Below are positions 42,123-50,323 of a DNA stretch of 64,000 nt, piece by piece; the stretch's first letter is position 1, and every line of letters begins with the position of its first letter. The notes under the pieces are model-generated. The model saw nothing but the letters and a program-made list of their open reading frames with translations, was not told where the DNA came from and ran no database searches. The DNA comes from Anaerolineae bacterium (GTDB lineage Bacteria > Chloroflexota > Anaerolineae > Aggregatilineales > JAFGMM01). Where the stretch lies: positions 744,001 to 808,000 of the forward strand of contig JAOSJO010000012.1 of assembly GCA_027494055.1 (NCBI GenBank). The letters are read 5' to 3'. Both the position numbers and the translations under genes were made by a program.

Positions 42123-43159
42123 GGACAAAATCCACCAACCGCTTCACGTTATCGACCGGCGTCTCTGGCAGGACGCCGTGCCCCAGGTTGAAGATGTGGC
42201 CCGGTCGCCCGCCGGCCTGGTCGAGCACGCACCGCGCGCGCTTTTCCAGTTCGGGCCAGGGCGCGAACAGCGCCGCCGGGTCCAGGTTGCCCTGCACCGC
42301 GACGCCAGGGCCGAGCCGCGCCCACGCCGCATCCAGGTCGATCCGCCAGTCCACGCCGATCACGTCCCCGCCGGCGTCCCGGATGTGCTCCAGCATCCCG
42401 CCCGTGTCGGTGCCAAAATGGATGATGGGCACGCCGGCCTGCGCGGCGGTCTCCAGCGTGCGGCGGGTGTACGGCTGCACGTGCTCGCGGTAGTCGGCGG
42501 GGCTGAGCACGCCGGCCCAGCTATCGAACAGTTGCAGCGCCTGCGCGCCCGCCTGCGCCTGCGCCAGCAGGTAGCGCCCCGCGACCTCGGCGAGCTTTAC
42601 TCATGAGGCGGCGCCAGACGTCGGGGTCGCCCATCATCAGCGCCTTGACGCGCCGGTGATTGTGCGACCCTGCGGGTCGCCCGCTGCCCCCGCCCTCGAC
42701 GGCGTAGCACGCCAGCGTGAACGGCGCGCCGCTGAAGCCGATGAGGGGCAGGCCGCGCGGGTCGAGTGCTTCCCGCGCCAGCCGGATCGCCTCCAGCGTG
42801 AACCCCAGGCTCTCCTCCGGCGGCGGCGCGCGCAGCGCGTCCACGTCGGCGGCGGATCGCACCGGGTTGTGAATCACCGGCCCCTCACCCTTGACAAACT
42901 CCAGGTGCAGCCCCATGCCCTCCAGCGGCGGCAGGATGTCGGCGAAGATGATGGCCGCGTCCAGGTCGAAGACGTTAATCGGCTGCAACGTCACTTCGCA
43001 CGCCAGTTCGGGCGTCTTGATGATCTCCAGGATGCTGTACTGCGCGCGCAGGGCGCGGTATTCGGCCATGTAGCGTCCCGCCTGGCGCATCAGCCAGATG
43101 GGTGTGGCGTCGGCCGGCATGCGCCGGCAGGCTTTCAGAAAGCGGCTTTCATTTGACAT
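42088..43159 (-). CDS. hemE: Uroporphyrinogen decarboxylase
   Basis: About 357 residues. N-terminal signature [20 protein letters not shown] and [16 protein letters not shown], then [17 protein letters not shown] and the C-terminal [20 protein letters not shown]. One extra base in an A3 run near 42602 breaks the frame; the corrected sequence is [20 protein letters not shown]. An in-frame insertion of about eight residues (GRPAGSHN) after EGGGS is encoded by a palindrome (42664-42680). The start at 43159 ([12 protein letters not shown]) was chosen over an upstream TTG that lies inside a repeat. Confidence 0.93.
42664..42680. repeat. Small palindrome inserted in frame in hemE
   Basis: GCGACCC-TGC-GGGTCGC, a perfect 7-bp stem. 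It encodes part of the extra residues GRPAGSHN that are not expected between EGGGS and the HRRVKAL helix of HemE. It resembles the GGGTCGC-type stem-loops dispersed in some Chloroflexota genomes (recalled, not checked). Confidence 0.5.
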
Positions 43160-43191
43160 CACGGTGTAGTTTGCCTCGTGGTTATTCTTGC

Positions 43192-43257
43192 ACCACCGAG
43201 ACACAGAGGACACGGAGAGAGACAAAGATGTCTCTGTGGACTCTGTGTCTCCGTGGT
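43192..43257. repeat. Imperfect palindromic REP-like element at the hemB stop codon
   Basis: Left arm ACCACCGAGACACAGAGG... (43192-43221) and right arm ...GGACTCTGTGTCTCCGTGGT (43231-43257) pair over most of their length with a short loop. It fills most of the 97-base hemB-hemE gap and ends exactly at the hemB stop codon. It is transcribed within the operon and could act as an mRNA hairpin. Confidence 0.65.
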
Positions 43258-44282
43258 CATTTCTCCTGCAACCAACGCGCAGCGTCCTTGGCGAAGTACG
43301 TCAGGATCAGGTCCGCGCCGGCGCGCTTGATGCCGGTCAGCGCCTCCAGCGCGCAGCGGCGCAGGTCGAGCCAGCCGCTGGCGGCGGCAGCGTGGAGCAT
43401 CGCGTACTCGCCGCTGACCTGGTACGCGGCGACCGGCAGGTTATGCCGCGCGCGCACCGCGCTGATGATGTCCAGGTAGGGCAGCGCCGGCTTGACCATG
43501 AGGATGTCCGCGCCTTCCGCCGCATCGAGCGCCACCTCTTTGAACGCCTCGCGGCGGTTGGCCGGGTCCATCTGGTACTGACTGCGGTCGCCGAAACTGG
43601 GCGGGCTTTCGGCGGCTTCCCTGAAAGGGCCGTAGAAGCCGCTGGCGTACTTGGCCGCGTAGCTCATGACCGCCACGTGCTCGAAGCCGGCCCCGTCCAG
43701 CGCGGCGCGGATCGCACGCACCATGCCGTCGATCATCCCCGACGGCGCGATGATGTCCGCGCCGGCCTCCGCGTGCACCACCGACGCGCGCCCCAGCAAT
43801 TCGAGCGTGGGGTCGTTGAGCAGGTAGCCGTCGGGCAGGTGGGGCGTGTAGTGCGCCTGTCCCGGCGCGTTGATGATCCCACAGTGGCCGTGATCGGTGT
43901 ACTCGCAGAAGCACATGTCGGAGATCACGACCAGCTCCGGCGCGGCGTCTTTGAGCGCGCGGATCGCCTGTGGCACGACGCCATCAAGGTTGTAGTTGTC
44001 GCTGCCGAGCGCGTCTTTCGTTTCAGGGATGCCGAAGAGGATCACCGCCGGCAGCCCCAACGCAGCGACCGCGCGCGCTTCCGCCGCCAGTTGGTCTATC
44101 GAAAGCTGGTGCTGCCCCGGCATCGCGCTGATGGGCTGGCGCACGCCGCGCCCGTGCCGCACGAAGAGCGGGTAGACGAAGTCCGCCGGGGATAGCGTCG
44201 TCTCCTGCACCATGCGGCGCAGGGCAGCGTTCAGCCGCAGGCGGCGCGGGCGCAGAATGGGGAAGGCTGCCGTCTCAGTCAT
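43257..44282 (-). CDS. hemB: Delta-aminolevulinic acid dehydratase (porphobilinogen synthase)
   Basis: 341 residues, intact. Condenses two 5-aminolevulinate into porphobilinogen. The Schiff-base lysines are in [16 protein letters not shown] and [12 protein letters not shown]. The Zn-type cysteines are present in [15 protein letters not shown], so this is a zinc-dependent enzyme. Starts [15 protein letters not shown] at 44282, 58 bases after an IS5-family element; before that insertion its ATG overlapped the hemD stop. Confidence 0.97.
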   Translation of the reverse strand: MTETAAFPILRPRRLRLNAALRRMVQETTLSPADFVYPLFVRHGRGVRQPISAMPGQHQLSIDQLAAEARAVAALGLPAVILFGIPETKDALGSDNYNLDGVVPQAIRALKDAAPELVVISDMCFCEYTDHGHCGIINAPGQAHYTPHLPDGYLLNDPTLELLGRASVVHAEAGADIIAPSGMIDGMVRAIRAALDGAGFEHVAVMSYAAKYASGFYGPFREAAESPPSFGDRSQYQMDPANRREAFKEVALDAAEGADILMVKPALPYLDIISAVRARHNLPVAAYQVSGEYAMLHAAAASGWLDLRRCALEALTGIKRAGADLILTYFAKDAARWLQEK

Positions 44283-44340
44283 CGCGCCTCGTTTCTCGTT
44301 GCCTGATGCTCGGCGCTCGTCGCGCGGAAATAGTCCTCTA

Positions 44341-45195
44341 GAGCCTGTTATGCACTTTACAAAAGCCCGGCGATCAACTGAACGAAGCGCTGGGCCATCA
44401 GGATCGCAAAGGCGAGGAAATGCAAGCCTCTCAGGGTGTCTGGCAAGCGCTCATAATCACGCGCGAGGCGACGAAACCGGGTCAGCCAGCCAAAGGAACG
44501 TTCGACAACCCAGCGGCGGGGCAAGAGCACAAAGCCCTTCTTGACGCCGGGCAACTTGACGACTTCCAGGTGGATACCTGCATCCGCCGCAGCCTGTTCG
44601 GCCTCAGCGCCGGTGTAGCCCTGATCCACAAAGGCCACCGCAACGGTCTGGCGGTTGCTCCTGGACCGCCTGCGCCAGGTGCGCCACCTGGGCACGGTCC
44701 TGCTCGTCCGCGGCGGTCACGTACATGCCAGCAGGTGTCCCAACGTATCCACCGCCATGTGGGTCTTGCTCCCTTTGCGTCGTTTGGCGCCATCGAGCCC
44801 GCCCGTCCACCACTCTCCGGACTGGATTGCAGTGTCCGGCTATCGAAGATCGCCGCGCTGGGTTGCGCGTTGCGTCCGGCGGCCAGCCGCAGCACCGCGC
44901 GCAGGTCATGCACCATCGCCTCAAACACGCCCGCTTTCAACCAGCGTTGCGCCTGCTGATACACCGCGTGCCAGGGCGGCAAACGTTGGGCATCATGCGC
45001 CATGGATGCCGCCGCGCACGATGAGCGCAGCCCGTTGAAACTTCGCGCAGCGGATACGGTTGCGGCGCGCCTTCTGTCATCAACGTCAGATAGGGCGCGA
45101 CAAAGGCCCATTCGTCGTCACTTACGTCACTGGGTAGGGTTTTCGTTCACTCATGCCCCCAGTTTAGCGCTTTGGCAAAAGTGCATAACACGCTC
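44341..45195. mobile_element. IS5-family insertion sequence inside the 3' end of hemD
   Basis: 855 bases. Terminal inverted repeats: GAGCCTGTTATGCACTTT at 44341 inward and GAGCGTGTTATGCACTTT reading inward from 45195 (one mismatch in 18). The element is flanked by a TA duplication (44339-44340 and 45196-45197), as expected for the IS427-type branch of IS5. The transposase reads in the direction of the haem operon. Confidence 0.9.
44357..45154 (-). CDS. IS5-family transposase, frameshifted
   Basis: About 265 residues after correction. N-terminus [52 protein letters not shown] parts: Asp in [20 protein letters not shown], Asp in [16 protein letters not shown] and Glu in [20 protein letters not shown]. 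Several single-base corrections are required (near 45131, 45050, 44790 and 44680). Its ATG (45152-45154) overlaps the stop of the altered hemD frame as ATGA. Confidence 0.85.
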
Positions 45196-45957
45196 TAGAC
45201 CCGCCATCAGCCCTTCCAGCGTGTACTCGGCGGGCATGACGGCGACCGCCAGACCCAGCGCACGCGCGGTCTGCGCCGTCACCGGGCCGATGCACGCCAC
45301 GCAGACGCCGGCCAGGTCAGGTGAAGCGCCGCCCTCGTCCGCGAGCCGGCGCAGGAAGTTCTGCGCCGTGGACGAACTCGTGAACGTGACCGCGTCCACC
45401 TCGCCGGCCGCCAGCAGCGCGGGCAACGCGACGCCGCCGCGCCCGACGACGTTGCGGTACGCGACGACGGCGGTCACATCCGCGCCGGGGGCGGTGAGCG
45501 CCTCGGCCAAGGTGGGCCGGGCAATCGCCGACTGCGGCAGGAGCACGCGCGCGCCCGGCGCAAGATGCAGCGCCCCGGCCAGCGCTTCAGCGATGTACGT
45601 CTCAGGCATGACGGACACGGCAAGGCCAAGCCAGTCGCGCGCCGCTTCCGCCGTCGCTGGCCCGATAGCGGCCACCGGCGCGCCGTTCAGCGCCGTGGGG
45701 CTGATCCCCTGCGCTTCGAGCCGCCGGGCGAGCATCATGACGGCGTTGGCGCTGGTCAACACCAGCCAGTCGAAGCCGCCCCTCGCCGCCTGCCGCAACG
45801 CCGAATCGAGCGGGCCGGTATCTTCCGGTGGCGCGATGTCGATGCACGGGTAGAGCAGCGGCGTTGCGCCGCGCGCGCGCAGGCGGTCGGCAAGCGCGCC
45901 GGCCTGGTGGGGCGCTCTGGTGACGACGACGCGCTTGCCAGCGAGGGGCGAGATCAT
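45151..45957 (-). CDS. hemD: Uroporphyrinogen-III synthase, C-terminus replaced by IS sequence
   Basis: 268 residues as it stands. HemD pattern: MISPLAGKRVVVTRAPHQAG, FDWLVLTSANAVMMLARRLE, VAAIGPATAEAARDW, VDAVTFTSSSTAQNFLRRLA and CVACIGPVTAQTARALGLAV. The last native residues are LEGLMAGLE; then [14 protein letters not shown] comes from the IS end. The native tail, recovered by removing the IS, was [19 protein letters not shown] with its stop overlapping the hemB ATG. All core segments remain, so activity is probably kept. Its start overlaps the hemC stop (ATGA). Confidence 0.92.
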   Translation of the reverse strand: MISPLAGKRVVVTRAPHQAGALADRLRARGATPLLYPCIDIAPPEDTGPLDSALRQAARGGFDWLVLTSANAVMMLARRLEAQGISPTALNGAPVAAIGPATAEAARDWLGLAVSVMPETYIAEALAGALHLAPGARVLLPQSAIARPTLAEALTAPGADVTAVVAYRNVVGRGGVALPALLAAGEVDAVTFTSSSTAQNFLRRLADEGGASPDLAGVCVACIGPVTAQTARALGLAVAVMPAEYTLEGLMAGLERVMHFCQSAKLGA

Positions 45958-46895
45958 GGCATCGCCTCCAGGATCGCCGCCGCGCCCTGCGCCAGGGCGG
46001 TCCCTGCCAGGTCTGCACCGAGACGCTGCGCGCCGGCAACACTGGCCGCGCCGACCGCGCGCACGTCGATCTGTGCGCCGCCATCCGGCGCGGCGACCCG
46101 CCCGCGCAGGTGAAGCTGACCGCCTTCGACCACGGCATAGGCCGCGACCGGCACGGCGCACCCGCCGCCCAACCCGGCAAGAAACGCGCGCTCGGCAGCG
46201 ACAGCGACCTCCGTCTCCGGGTCGTTGACCGGCGCGAGCAGCGCCCGCGACGCGGCGGCGTCCCGGCACTGGACCGCGAGCGCCCCCTGCCCCGGCGCGG
46301 GCAGCATCACGTCGAGCGGAATCTCCTGGCTCACCGCGTCCAGCCGGCCCAGCCGCACGACCCCGGCATAGGCCAGGACTATGGCGTCATATGGGCCGTC
46401 CGGGTCCAGAGCCTTGCGGAGGCGCGTGTCCACGTTGCCGCGCACGTCGATGATGCGCAGGTCTGGGCGGTGGCGCAGCAGTTGCGCCGCCCGGCGGCGG
46501 CTGCTCGTGCCGACCGTCGCGCCATCGGGGAGGGTCTCCAGCGTGCGCCCGTCGCGGCTGACGAGCACATCCGCCGGGTTCGCGCGGCGCGGCGTCGCGC
46601 CGATGACCAGCCCCGCCGTCGGCCCGGTCGGCAAGTCCTTGAGGCTGTGCACCGCCAGGTCGATGTCGCCACTGCGCAGCGCGGCCTCAAGCTCGGCGGT
46701 GAACAGGCCCTTGCCGCCGAGCAATGGCAGCGGCGTGTCCAGCGTCCGGTCGCCGCGCGTGGCGATGATGTGCATGTGCACCGCCAGGCCCGGCCATGCC
46801 GCGCGCAGGAGGCCAGCGACGTGGTCAGTCTGCCAGCGCGCCAGCGCCGAGCCGCGTGTGCCGAGCCGGACGAACGAGACCGGTGGGGCCTGCAT
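45954..46895 (-). CDS. hemC: Hydroxymethylbilane synthase (porphobilinogen deaminase)
   Basis: 313 residues, intact. LGTRGSALARWQTDHVAGLL, then GLFTAELEAALRSGDIDLAV, HSLKDLPT, VGTSSRRRAAQLLRHRPDL and DVRGNVDTRLRKAL. The Cys that carries the dipyrromethane cofactor is in GLGGGCAVPVAAYA. It lies between hemA and hemD; its TGA overlaps the hemD ATG. Confidence 0.97.
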   Translation of the reverse strand: MQAPPVSFVRLGTRGSALARWQTDHVAGLLRAAWPGLAVHMHIIATRGDRTLDTPLPLLGGKGLFTAELEAALRSGDIDLAVHSLKDLPTGPTAGLVIGATPRRANPADVLVSRDGRTLETLPDGATVGTSSRRRAAQLLRHRPDLRIIDVRGNVDTRLRKALDPDGPYDAIVLAYAGVVRLGRLDAVSQEIPLDVMLPAPGQGALAVQCRDAAASRALLAPVNDPETEVAVAAERAFLAGLGGGCAVPVAAYAVVEGGQLHLRGRVAAPDGGAQIDVRAVGAASVAGAQRLGADLAGTALAQGAAAILEAMP

Positions 46896-46901
46896 GGCGC
46901 G

Positions 46902-48227
46902 CTACCTCTCCTCTCTCTCGCCCAGATCGAACAGCTCCCACATCGCGTGGGCGTACACGTAACCGTTGCCGCTTTCGGCGAGCGCCTTCAGGCGCACGGT
47001 GGGCGTGTGCAGGAGCTTCCGGACGATGCGGTGCGCCATGCGTGCGACCACCTCCTGGCCGTGCGCGTCCAGTCCTTCGAGGCGGCGCAGCGCCTGCTCG
47101 ACTTCCGCGCGCGCCAGAGCCTCGGCCTGCCGGCGCAGGTCGGCGATGACGGGCACGATCTGCCGGCTGTGCAGCCACTCCATGAAGCGCACCGCCTCTT
47201 CGTCGATGATGGCCTCAACCTGAGGCACGGCGGTCCCGCGCCGGGCAAGGTTGGCGTCCACCGCCGATTGCAGGTCGTCGATGTCGTAGCGCGCCACGCC
47301 GGGCAGTGCGCCGGCGGCCTCGTCCACGTCGCGCGGCACGGCGATGTCGATGATGAGCAGCGGGCGTCCCTCGCGCTGCGGCAGCGCCGCCGCCACGTCG
47401 CCGGCGTCGATCACGATGTGCGGCGCGCCGGTGGCGGTCAAGAGCACATCTGCCTGCGCCAGCGCCTCGGCCAGGGAGGACCAGTTGCGCGCCCTTGCGC
47501 CGACGCGGCGCGCCAGCGCCTCGGCGCGGGCATAGGTGCGGTTGATGCAGGTGATGTCATGGGCGCAGTGCGCCTGCAACGCGCGCGCCGCCTGCTCGGC
47601 CATCTCGCCGGAGCCGACCAGCACCACCCGCGCCGCGCTCAGGTCGCCGAGCTTCGCCTCCGCCAGCAGCACGGCGGCGTGGCTGACCGACGTGGTATGC
47701 CGGCTGATGGCGGTCTCGCTCCGGGCGCGCTTGCCGGCGTGGACCGCCTCTGCGAAGAGGTGCGAGAGGATCGGACCGGTCGCGCCGGCGGCGTGCGCGT
47801 CATGGAAGGCCTGGCCCACCTGGCCCAATATCTGCGGCTCCCCCAGGATCATCGAGTCCAGCCCGGCGGCGACGCGCATCAGGTGCGTGACTGCCTCCCG
47901 GTCCGCCAGCCGGTACAGATGCAGGCGCAACTGCGCAGGCGAGATGCCCTGCAGCCGTGACAGGAAGCGGGCGATTTCCGCCCAGCCGTGGGCGGCGTCG
48001 TCGGTGACTGCGTACACTTCCAGGCGGTTGCACGTCGAGAGGATGACGCCCTCGCGCAGGACGGGCGGCGAGCCGGGCGCGCGCGCCTGCTGCGCGCCGG
48101 CCTCGGAGGCGTTCTCGATGTGCAGCTCCTCCAGCGCCATGCGCAGCGCACAGCCGGTCAGCGTGAGCTGCTCGCGCAATGCCACGGGCGCGGTGTGGTG
48201 GTTGAGACCGACCAGGACGATGGACAT
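46902..48227 (-). CDS. hemA: Glutamyl-tRNA reductase
   Basis: 441 residues, intact. Catalytic Cys in REGVILSTCNRLEVYAV, GLDSMILGEPQILGQVGQAF, RSETAISRHTTSVSHAAVLL, NADPH fold VVLVGSGEMAEQAARAL, and the C-terminal dimerisation helices. First committed step of C5-pathway tetrapyrrole synthesis, channelling the aldehyde to HemL. Starts 15 bases after the radical SAM stop; stop 6 bases before hemC. Confidence 0.97.
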   Translation of the reverse strand: MSIVLVGLNHHTAPVALREQLTLTGCALRMALEELHIENASEAGAQQARAPGSPPVLREGVILSTCNRLEVYAVTDDAAHGWAEIARFLSRLQGISPAQLRLHLYRLADREAVTHLMRVAAGLDSMILGEPQILGQVGQAFHDAHAAGATGPILSHLFAEAVHAGKRARSETAISRHTTSVSHAAVLLAEAKLGDLSAARVVLVGSGEMAEQAARALQAHCAHDITCINRTYARAEALARRVGARARNWSSLAEALAQADVLLTATGAPHIVIDAGDVAAALPQREGRPLLIIDIAVPRDVDEAAGALPGVARYDIDDLQSAVDANLARRGTAVPQVEAIIDEEAVRFMEWLHSRQIVPVIADLRRQAEALARAEVEQALRRLEGLDAHGQEVVARMAHRIVRKLLHTPTVRLKALAESGNGYVYAHAMWELFDLGEREER

Positions 48228-48242
48228 ATCGGCTATCCTGGG

Positions 48243-49385
48243 CTAAATCACGCAGACCATCCGGCTCTCCGGGTCGTAGGCGCAGAAGGGTTCCTCGGCC
48301 AGGTAGTTGCCGGTCACCCCGTATGCGCGCGCCCGGCACCCGCTGCACAGGTGCTTGAACTGGCACAGCCCGCACTTGCCTTCGAGCAGGTCGGCGTCGC
48401 GGAGTTCGGCGAACAGCGGGCTGTTCTGCCAGATGTCGCCAAACGGCTGCCGCCTGACGTTTCCTGCTTCCACCGGCAGGTACCCGCACGGGAAGACCTC
48501 GCCCCGGTGCGAGATGAAGCAGACGCCGGTCCCGGCCAGGCACCCCTTCGTCGCCGCGTGCATCTGCCCGTCTGGGCGCCCGCCGGGATGACCGCCGGTG
48601 TGACCGGCCACCTGCCGCGCGTGGCTGGCGGGCAGGTCCCGCTGGACGCCGCGCCGCCGGTCTTCGGCGCGGCGCTGGTGCATCACGCGGAAGTAGTGCG
48701 GCGCGCACGTCGCCTTGAGTTGCAGGTCTGGCTCCGACTGCTCAACATCGTAGAGCCAGTTGAGCACGCGCTCGTACTCCTGCGCGCTGATCATCTGCTC
48801 CTCGGCAATCTCCACGCCGCAGCCGACCGGCACCAGCAGGAAGAGATGCAGCCCGACCGCGCCCAGGTCTTTCGCAATCTGGCGCATGGCCTCAAGGTGG
48901 GCCTGGTTGTGTTTGGCGACGGTTGTGTTGATCTGCACCGGCAGGCCGACCGCGCGCAGCGCCCTGAAGCCGCGCACCGCCGCATCGAACGACCCCTTCA
49001 GGCCGCGAAAGGCGTCGTGCGTGGCCGCATCCGGCCCATCGAACGAGATGCTGACGCGCCGCACGCCGCTGGCCTTGATCCGCGCCGCCAGGCCATCGTC
49101 GATGAGCGTGCCGTTCGTCGCCAGCGCCACCGGCAGCCCGGCGTCGGCGGCGTGGCGCGCGATATCGAGGATGTCGGGGCGCATCAACGGCTCGCCGCCG
49201 GAGAGCACGAACACCGGCTTGCCGACGGCGGCGACCTGGTCGATCAGCGCGAAGGCTTCTTCGGCGGACAGGTCCTGCGGCGTCAACTGGTCGGCGACTG
49301 TGATGCGCCGGCAGTGGATGCAGCGCAGGTTGCAGCCAGCGGTCGTCTCCCAGAAGATCAGGCGGGGCGGGGGATAAGCGGTCAT
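48243..49385 (-). CDS. AhbD-like radical SAM/SPASM protein in haem operon
   Basis: 380 residues, intact. Radical SAM cluster motif in FWETTAGCNLRCIHCRR, SAM-binding LSGGEPLMRPDI, and a C-terminal SPASM set of Cys (CLAGTGVCFISHRGEVFPCG, CGLCQFKHLCSGCRARAYG, FCAYDP). The start pattern PRLIFWETT-x-GCNL is that of AhbD/NirJ-type enzymes of haem and haem d1 synthesis; AhbD converts iron-coproporphyrin III to haem. It sits between ferrochelatase and hemA; its ATG overlaps the ferrochelatase stop. Reaction inferred from family and place; a maturase or other SPASM role is possible. Confidence 0.8.
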   Translation of the reverse strand: MTAYPPPRLIFWETTAGCNLRCIHCRRITVADQLTPQDLSAEEAFALIDQVAAVGKPVFVLSGGEPLMRPDILDIARHAADAGLPVALATNGTLIDDGLAARIKASGVRRVSISFDGPDAATHDAFRGLKGSFDAAVRGFRALRAVGLPVQINTTVAKHNQAHLEAMRQIAKDLGAVGLHLFLLVPVGCGVEIAEEQMISAQEYERVLNWLYDVEQSEPDLQLKATCAPHYFRVMHQRRAEDRRRGVQRDLPASHARQVAGHTGGHPGGRPDGQMHAATKGCLAGTGVCFISHRGEVFPCGYLPVEAGNVRRQPFGDIWQNSPLFAELRDADLLEGKCGLCQFKHLCSGCRARAYGVTGNYLAEEPFCAYDPESRMVCVI

Positions 49386-50323
49386 CGCAACCTCTCCGTC
49401 AGCCGGAGGTCTTCCAGGGTCCGGCTCGTGATCTGGGCGAGCGCGGCCACCAAAGGGGCGCTGTCGTTGAGCATGGGCGGGCGCTCGACGCGGACGCCGC
49501 GCGCGCGGGCGATCTCCTGCACGCCGATGTCGATGTCGTAAAGCACCTCGACATGATCGGCGATGAAGCCGATGGGCGCGACGATCAGGTTCTTCTCGCC
49601 CTGCGCGCCCAGCGCCGCGACCACCTGCTCGATCTGCGGCCCCAGCCAGGGGACGCCGGCCTGCGCACCGCCCTGCGGCGCGCTCTGGTAGCAGAAGGTC
49701 CAGCGGTCGTCCGCCAGCTTCAGGCGCGCGGCCAGCAGGCGCGCCGTCTCACGGAGTTGCGCGTCGTATGGGTCACCGCGTTCCAGGATGAAAGCGGGCA
49801 GGCTGTGCGCGGTGAAGATCACCTTGACGTCATCGCGCGTTGCTTCCGGGAAGTGCTGCACCGCCGTGCGGATGCTGGCAGCCACGCCCTCAAGGTGGGC
49901 GGGTTCGGTGTGCCAGCTTTCGACGAAGCACACCGTGATCGCCTTGCCGGTTGCGGCGACGGCTTCCTCCAGGCGGGCGCGGTATGCGCCGACGCTGAGC
50001 GCGCTGTAGTGCGGCGCCATGCAAATGGCGACGATCTGGTCCACGCCGTCGGCGGCCATCTGCGCCACCACATCCTTGATGTAGGGATGCCAGTGTCGCA
50101 TCCCAACGTAGGCCGGCAGCCCGGTCGCGGCCTGCAAGTTCGCGGCGGCGCGCCGGGTGATCGCAAGCAGCGGCGAGCGCCCGCCGATCTGCCGGTAGCG
50201 CTCCGTGATCTCGTCGATCAACGCCTGCGGCGTCTCGCGCCCGCCCCGGATGTCGTGCAGGTAGGCGGGGACATCGTCCAGGGAGTCCGGGCCGCCGTAG
50301 GCGAGCAGCACCACAGCGATCAC
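49382..50323 (-). CDS. hemH: Ferrochelatase (coproporphyrin type likely)
   Basis: 313 residues, intact. MIAVVLLAYGGPDSLDDVPA, GGRSPLLAITRR, the metal-binding His in VIFTAHSLPAFILE and Glu in GFIADHVEVLYDIDI, with SAPQGGAQAGVPWLGPQIEQ as the porphyrin-binding loop. No C-terminal [2Fe-2S] Cys. Direct coupling (ATGA) to hemQ upstream suggests it inserts iron in coproporphyrin III (CpfC role) rather than protoporphyrin IX. Confidence 0.95.
   Translation of the reverse strand: MIAVVLLAYGGPDSLDDVPAYLHDIRGGRETPQALIDEITERYRQIGGRSPLLAITRRAAANLQAATGLPAYVGMRHWHPYIKDVVAQMAADGVDQIVAICMAPHYSALSVGAYRARLEEAVAATGKAITVCFVESWHTEPAHLEGVAASIRTAVQHFPEATRDDVKVIFTAHSLPAFILERGDPYDAQLRETARLLAARLKLADDRWTFCYQSAPQGGAQAGVPWLGPQIEQVVAALGAQGEKNLIVAPIGFIADHVEVLYDIDIGVQEIARARGVRVERPPMLNDSAPLVAALAQITSRTLEDLRLTERLR

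Noticed and set aside
46110..47960. A 616-codon open frame on the plus strand opposite hemC/hemA
   Set aside because: The genes on the other strand are intact and recognisable; the frame is an antisense shadow.
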